A stretch of 64,000 bases of DNA from assembly GCA_028287135.1 (NCBI GenBank), contig JAQBQE010000063.1, positions 109,584 to 173,583 on the forward strand. The letters run 5' to 3'. Under the pieces are notes generated by a model that saw only the letters and a program-made list of their open reading frames with translations, was not told the origin of the DNA and made no database searches. The stretch comes from Myxococcales bacterium (lineage in GTDB: Bacteria > Myxococcota_A > Polyangia > Haliangiales > Haliangiaceae). A program made the translations under genes and the position numbers. Of this stretch, positions 60,452-64,000 are shown piece after piece. How positions within the stretch are numbered: position 1 is the first letter of the stretch; every line of letters begins with the position of its first letter.

Positions 60452-61833
60452 GCTCGGTCCTCCTCGTCGACGACGAGCCTGGTGTCCTGTTCACGCTCAG
60501 CGAGGTGCTGACCGAGCGAGGCCATCGCGTGGTGACCGCGCGATCCGGCACCGAGGCGCTGACCAAGCTCGACGACGCCGACGCGGTGCTCACCGACCTC
60601 TCCATGCCCGGCATGGACGGTCTCGAGCTGATGGCGCAGATCGTCCAGCGCGACCCGACGTTGCCCGTGATCCTCCTGACCGCACACGGCAGCGAGCGTG
60701 TGGCCGTCGCGGCGATGAAGCAGGGCGCGTATCACTACCTCGCCAAGCCGTTCGACATCGACGAGGTCGCCGTCGTGATCGAGCGCGCCCTCGAAGCCCG
60801 TCGCCTGCGCGTCGACAACCGCCGGCTCTCCGCGGAGCAGAGCCTCGGTCGCCGGATCGTCGGGACGAGTCGGCCGATGCGGCGCCTGCTCGAGGCCACG
60901 AGCCGGATCGCCACCCGTGACGTCACCGTGCTCGTGCGCGGCGAGACCGGGACCGGCAAGGAGTTCGTCGCAGAGCTGCTCCACGCGCAGTCGTCGCGCG
61001 CGACCAAGCCACTGGTTCGGTTCAACTGCGCCGCGCTCCCCGCCGAGCTCGCGGACGCCGAGCTGTTCGGTCACGTCAAGGGTGCGTTCACCGGCGCGAC
61101 CTCCACGCGCCCCGGCTTCTTCGCGCAGGCCGACGGCGGCACGCTGATCCTCGACGAGATCGGTGAGCTGCCTCCCGCGATCCAGGCCAAGCTCCTCCGC
61201 GCGCTGCAGGAGGGCGAGATCCAGCCGGTCGGCTCCGGTCGGATCGAGAAGGTCAACGTCCGCGTCGTCGCGTCGACCAACCGCGATCTCGCGGCGGACG
61301 CCAAGGCCGGAACGTTCCGCGAGGATCTCTACTACCGCCTCGCGGTCGTCGAGCTCATCGTGCCGCCGCTCCGCGATCGCAAGGACGACATCCCTGCCCT
61401 CGCCGCCGAGTTCGCGCGCCGCTACGGCGATCGCTTCGGGCTCGGCACGGTCACCCTCGAACCTGCACTGATCGACGCGCTGTCGCGGGCTGACTGGCCG
61501 GGCAACGTGCGTCAGCTCGAGAACACGATCGCGCGCCTCGCGGCGCTCTCCACGGGAGGACTGATCAGCGTGTCCGACTACGAAGCAGCTTCCGGCCTGC
61601 CACCCTCGACCTCGCAGGACGCGATTCCCGCCGCCGACGACGAGGCCGCCGTCACCGATGCCCGCAACGGACCTTCGCTCAAGGAGCAGGTCGAGGCGTT
61701 CGAACGCGGGCTCGTCGCGCGCGCGCTCGATGGCACCGGGGGAAATCAATCCGAAGCCGCGCGGCGCCTCGGCGTCAGCCGCGTCACGCTGATCGACAAG
61801 ATGAAGAAGTACAACCTGAACACGAAGCGCTGA
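60448..61833 (+). CDS. sigma-54-dependent response regulator (NtrC family)
   Basis: The 461-residue protein has a receiver domain (1-120) with the acidic pair at 8-9, phospho-acceptor Asp50 in LTDLSMPGMDG and Lys100 in YLAKPF. The AAA+ domain (about 138-375) has Walker A GETGTGKE (165-172), the sigma-54 contact loop GAFTGA (212-217), Walker B GTLILDEIGE and ADWPGNVRQLEN. The C-terminal Fis-type helix-turn-helix reads NQSEAARRLGVSRVTLIDKMKKY. It activates sigma-54 promoters when phosphorylated by the kinase encoded just before; their coding regions overlap by 4 bp, with a GTG start. Its target genes cannot be read from this window. Confidence 0.92.
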   Translation: MSSVLLVDDEPGVLFTLSEVLTERGHRVVTARSGTEALTKLDDADAVLTDLSMPGMDGLELMAQIVQRDPTLPVILLTAHGSERVAVAAMKQGAYHYLAKPFDIDEVAVVIERALEARRLRVDNRRLSAEQSLGRRIVGTSRPMRRLLEATSRIATRDVTVLVRGETGTGKEFVAELLHAQSSRATKPLVRFNCAALPAELADAELFGHVKGAFTGATSTRPGFFAQADGGTLILDEIGELPPAIQAKLLRALQEGEIQPVGSGRIEKVNVRVVASTNRDLAADAKAGTFREDLYYRLAVVELIVPPLRDRKDDIPALAAEFARRYGDRFGLGTVTLEPALIDALSRADWPGNVRQLENTIARLAALSTGGLISVSDYEAASGLPPSTSQDAIPAADDEAAVTDARNGPSLKEQVEAFERGLVARALDGTGGNQSEAARRLGVSRVTLIDKMKKYNLNTKR

Positions 61834-61888
61834 CCGCAACGCGACCGAATGCCTCGACGCGTCCGCGCGTTTGGCATACATGGTAGCC

Positions 61889-62677
61889 ATGCGCGCCCCC
61901 CTGCTCCTGCTCGCGGTCCTCGGCTGCGGCAACGGAAGCGCGCCGGTCCCACAGAACGTCTCGACGTCGTCAACGCTGCGGGTCGATCCGACGCAGCCAC
62001 TGGGCTGGCTCGCGTTCGCCACCACGCCGACGCGCAACGACGACGACATCGTGCCCGCCTATGTGATCGCGAGCGCGCACCCGTTGATCACCCTCGCGCC
62101 TCCCACCGAGTTGCCGCCCACCGCCTCCGTGCTCGGGCCGACGGGTGGGATCACCCCCTTCAAGGTCGGTGCGGCCGCCAAAGTCCTGTACGGCTGCGAT
62201 GGCAACGCGCTCGAGGTCACCACGCTCGACGGTCCGCGCCTGACGCCGGGCGTCGCGTGGATCCTGCCGCCGGCGATGCCGCCCGGCTGGAGCCCCGCGC
62301 CGCTGCCGATCGTGGCGGACGCGTCCTCGGCCACGCAGCGCCGCTACGCCATCGGTCCGCTCACGTTCGCTCTCGCGCGCACCGGCGATCACACAGGCAC
62401 GCTCACGATCGCGCGCGACGCTCGGACCATCCACACCGCGCCCTTCGAGCGACACCTGATGGAGGGCGCCGATCGAGCGCCGATCGATCTCGCGAGCGGC
62501 GGTCCCGGGATCCCCGAGCCGGTCGCCGCGTGGGCGATCGCACCCGATGGTCCGGTTCTCCTCACCGTGCTCCAGCCCGGCTACGAGGGCTCGACGCTCT
62601 CCGTCCTGCTCGTCGAGGGCGCGTCGGCGCGCCCGATCGAATCGCTGTCGACCTATCTCTACTACTGCGCCTTCTGA
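61889..62677 (+). CDS. lipoprotein, unknown
   Basis: The 262-residue protein starts MRAPLLLLAVLGCGNG, a signal peptide with a weak lipobox (AVLGC). The body is beta-strand-rich with few Cys (YGCDGNAL, YYCAF at the C-terminus); a central block reads YAIGPLTFALARTGDHTG. No family is recognised. An earlier ATG (61871) would add six residues before the signal peptide and was rejected. It follows the two-component pair on the same strand, after a gap of 55 bp. Role unknown. Confidence 0.65.
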   Translation: MRAPLLLLAVLGCGNGSAPVPQNVSTSSTLRVDPTQPLGWLAFATTPTRNDDDIVPAYVIASAHPLITLAPPTELPPTASVLGPTGGITPFKVGAAAKVLYGCDGNALEVTTLDGPRLTPGVAWILPPAMPPGWSPAPLPIVADASSATQRRYAIGPLTFALARTGDHTGTLTIARDARTIHTAPFERHLMEGADRAPIDLASGGPGIPEPVAAWAIAPDGPVLLTVLQPGYEGSTLSVLLVEGASARPIESLSTYLYYCAF

Positions 62678-62683
62678 CGCCTT

Positions 62684-62696
62684 GCGGCGAAGCCGC
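62684..62696. terminator. small hairpin between lipoprotein and DUF1835 genes
   Basis: GCGGC and GCCGC pair around GAA. It is short and only two Ts follow, so termination is doubtful. Confidence 0.3.
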
Positions 62697-62716
62697 TTAC
62701 GCTGTTAGCTCCCCCC

Positions 62717-63667
62717 ATGGAGCGCATCGTCCACGTCTGTAACGGCGACTCGACGGCGGATATCCTGTCGCTCGCCGACCTTCCCGGCGAGATCCGGGTC
62801 TGGGCCGACTCCCTCGATCAGGGTCCGGTGCTCCCACTCGGAGATCAGGAGCACTATAAGGTCCGCAACGAGTTCTGGGCCTCGCGTGGGTTCAAGGATT
62901 CCAAGCTCGCCGCGTGGGACCAAGGCGTCGACGAGGCAGCCGGCGCCGAGGAGCTGATCCTCTGGTACGAGCACGACCTGTTCGATCAGCTCGCGCTGAT
63001 CCGCCTGCTCTCGCGACTCGCACGTCGCGGCCTGCCCTCCACGCTCACGATCGTCTCGATCGATCGCCATCCCGAGGTCCCGAACTTCCTCGGCTTCGGT
63101 CAGCTCAAGCCCGAGCAGCTCGCCGAGCTGTGGCCGCGCCGGACCCCGCTGTCGCGCGACGCGATCGATGAGGCGATCACCGCCTGGATCGCGATCACCT
63201 CCGCCGATCCGCGCGCGATTCCGTACCTCACGCGCCGGATCAAAGCGCTGCCGTTCCTCGCGGGCGCCCTCGAGCGCCACCTCGAGGAGTTCCCCGATCC
63301 GACCAGCGGCATGTCGCGCACCGAGCGCCAGGTTCTCGCGGCGGTCGCGCGTGGCGAGGCCACCGAGGAAGCGCTGATGCTCGGCTCGCAGGCGATCGAT
63401 CCGCGGTATCCGCTGACCGACCTCCAGCTGTTCGACACCCTCAAGACCCTCGCGCAGTGCGGGTTCCTCGAGGGCGCGCCAGCGTCGCACGACAAGCTGA
63501 AGACCACGAACGCCACGATCACCCCGCTCGGCCGTCAGGCCCTCGCAGGCGCGATCGATCGTGTCCACGAGGTCGGCATCGACACCTGGCGCGGCGGCGT
63601 GCACCTCACCGGCAAGGGCCCGGTCTGGCGCTGGGACAGCCGCGAGCGCAAGCTGATCGAGCGCTGA
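62717..63667 (+). CDS. DUF1835-family protein
   Basis: The 316-residue protein starts MERIVHVCNGDSTADILSLADLPGE and continues with RVWADSLDQGPV, the HVCNGDSTA and DxLxxGPV blocks that mark DUF1835. Then follow LILWYEHDLFDQLALIRLLSRLA and TIVSIDRHPEV. The C-terminal half (about 190-316) is helical with PLTDLQLFDTL and ITPLGRQAL, like the associated C-terminal domain often found with DUF1835. It is soluble. The function of this family is unknown. It converges with the DUF962 gene, with 3 bp between the stops. Confidence 0.82.
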   Translation: MERIVHVCNGDSTADILSLADLPGEIRVWADSLDQGPVLPLGDQEHYKVRNEFWASRGFKDSKLAAWDQGVDEAAGAEELILWYEHDLFDQLALIRLLSRLARRGLPSTLTIVSIDRHPEVPNFLGFGQLKPEQLAELWPRRTPLSRDAIDEAITAWIAITSADPRAIPYLTRRIKALPFLAGALERHLEEFPDPTSGMSRTERQVLAAVARGEATEEALMLGSQAIDPRYPLTDLQLFDTLKTLAQCGFLEGAPASHDKLKTTNATITPLGRQALAGAIDRVHEVGIDTWRGGVHLTGKGPVWRWDSRERKLIER

Positions 63668-63670
63668 GCG

Positions 63671-64000
63671 CTAGGCCACTGCGGCGATCGGCGCCGCAGG
63701 AGCGAACTTCTCGAGCTCGGCGTCCATGGTCCCCTCGAGCATGTACATCCACATGCGGAGGTCACCACGTAGCGACCAGAGAATCGCCTTCTTGCCGCCC
63801 CACGTGGCGGGCTTGTTCTTCTCGAAGGCGAAGTGACCGACCCACGCGAAGCCATATCCGAGGACCGGAGCTGCGAGCAGCGCGGTCGGATAGAACGGCG
63901 CCATCGCCACGCAGCCCATCGCGAGCGAGGTGCCGATGAAGTGCAGCTTGCGGCTCGTCTTGTTCTGGTGCTGCGAGACGTAGTGCGGCCAGAACTCTTC
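63671..64000 (-). CDS. DUF962/Mpo1-like membrane protein (partial, cut by window end)
   Basis: The frame stays open to the last base, so the N-terminus lies outside; 109 residues are visible. They read EEFWPHYVSQHQNKTSRKLHFIGTSLA, then a hydrophobic stretch with LLAAPVLGYGFAWVGHFAFEKNKPATWGG and a second, SLRGDLRMWMYMLEG. The HxNxxxRxLHFxGT and GHFxxEKNxPATF-type patterns are characteristic of the DUF962/Mpo1-like family. The yeast member is a dioxygenase of 2-hydroxy fatty acids with conserved His, several of which are seen here. It is an integral membrane protein; its bacterial role is not established. Confidence 0.78.
   Translation of the reverse strand, partial: EEFWPHYVSQHQNKTSRKLHFIGTSLAMGCVAMAPFYPTALLAAPVLGYGFAWVGHFAFEKNKPATWGGKKAILWSLRGDLRMWMYMLEGTMDAELEKFAPAAPIAAVA

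Overview
The window is GC-rich (roughly two thirds G+C by eye), densely coding DNA with almost no spare space between genes. It most likely comes from a member of the Myxococcota. The strongest taxonomic marker is the protein at 21912..23741, which ends in a Gly-Cys motif, a hydrophobic stretch and an Arg cluster, as in the MYXO-CTERM sorting signal. Many predicted lipoproteins with Ser/Gly/Asp-rich linkers, a Ser/Thr kinase-like protein, several orphan sensor kinases and an FHA-winged-helix regulator fit the same group. The exact genus is not determinable from the sequence alone. No transposase, phage gene, integrase, rRNA or CRISPR array was seen; the only RNA genes found are tRNA-Gln(CUG) and tRNA-Glu(CUC).

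Layout. 1-3.6 kb: the N-terminus of a DUF4011-type helicase (cut by the window edge), an ADP-ribosylglycohydrolase, a class V aminotransferase and a GFA-fold protein. 3.6-7.5 kb: a kinase-fold protein lacking the catalytic Asp, a Nudix hydrolase overlapping an NRDE/TANGO2 protein, a DUF507 protein and a small Cys-rich membrane protein. 7.5-13.6 kb: a seven-gene minus-strand operon with stop/start overlaps at every junction (SDR, RidA-like, crotonase, acyl-CoA dehydrogenase, benzoate-CoA-ligase-like enzyme, creatininase-like amidohydrolase, unknown), which looks like a catabolic route for an aromatic or nitrogen-bearing acid handled as a CoA thioester. 13.6-21.5 kb: a propeller lipoprotein, an amidase, a stand-alone LeuA-dimer-like domain, a uracil-DNA glycosylase coupled to an M20 peptidase, and envelope proteins. 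21.5-29.3 kb: a MYXO-CTERM protein with a c-type-cytochrome-like lipoprotein, a tandem pair resembling the molybdenum storage protein subunits, a GH114-like glycosidase and lipoproteins.

29.3-36.6 kb: the two tRNAs with promoter and terminator, a decayed ORF, two large sensor histidine kinases and RecQ between them. 36.7-44.1 kb: propeller and lipoprotein genes, a TonB-dependent receptor, a coiled-coil protein built of 51-bp repeats, a cyclic-nucleotide-binding-fold protein and a transporter-HEAT-like-cNMP fusion. 44.1-49.2 kb: an MBOAT acyltransferase with two SGNH hydrolases, probably for O-acylation of a surface glycan. 49.4-58.9 kb: an M23 peptidase, the FHA-winged-helix regulator, a DUF481 outer-membrane protein, a MarR regulator and a complete TolC/MFP/RND efflux operon. 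59.0-64.0 kb: an NtrB/NtrC-type two-component pair, a lipoprotein, a DUF1835 protein and a DUF962/Mpo1-like protein cut by the window end.

Expression signals. Several genes have sigma-70-like hexamers placed so close to the start codon (2014, 5106, 6404) that their mRNAs would be leaderless or nearly so, whereas others (8788, 25688, 28977, 30206) have clear Shine-Dalgarno sequences. Palindromes that could be operators lie next to the CoA-ester operon, the MarR gene, the TolC/NtrB divergent region and the repeat-protein gene. All functional calls rest on reading motifs by eye; no database search was run.
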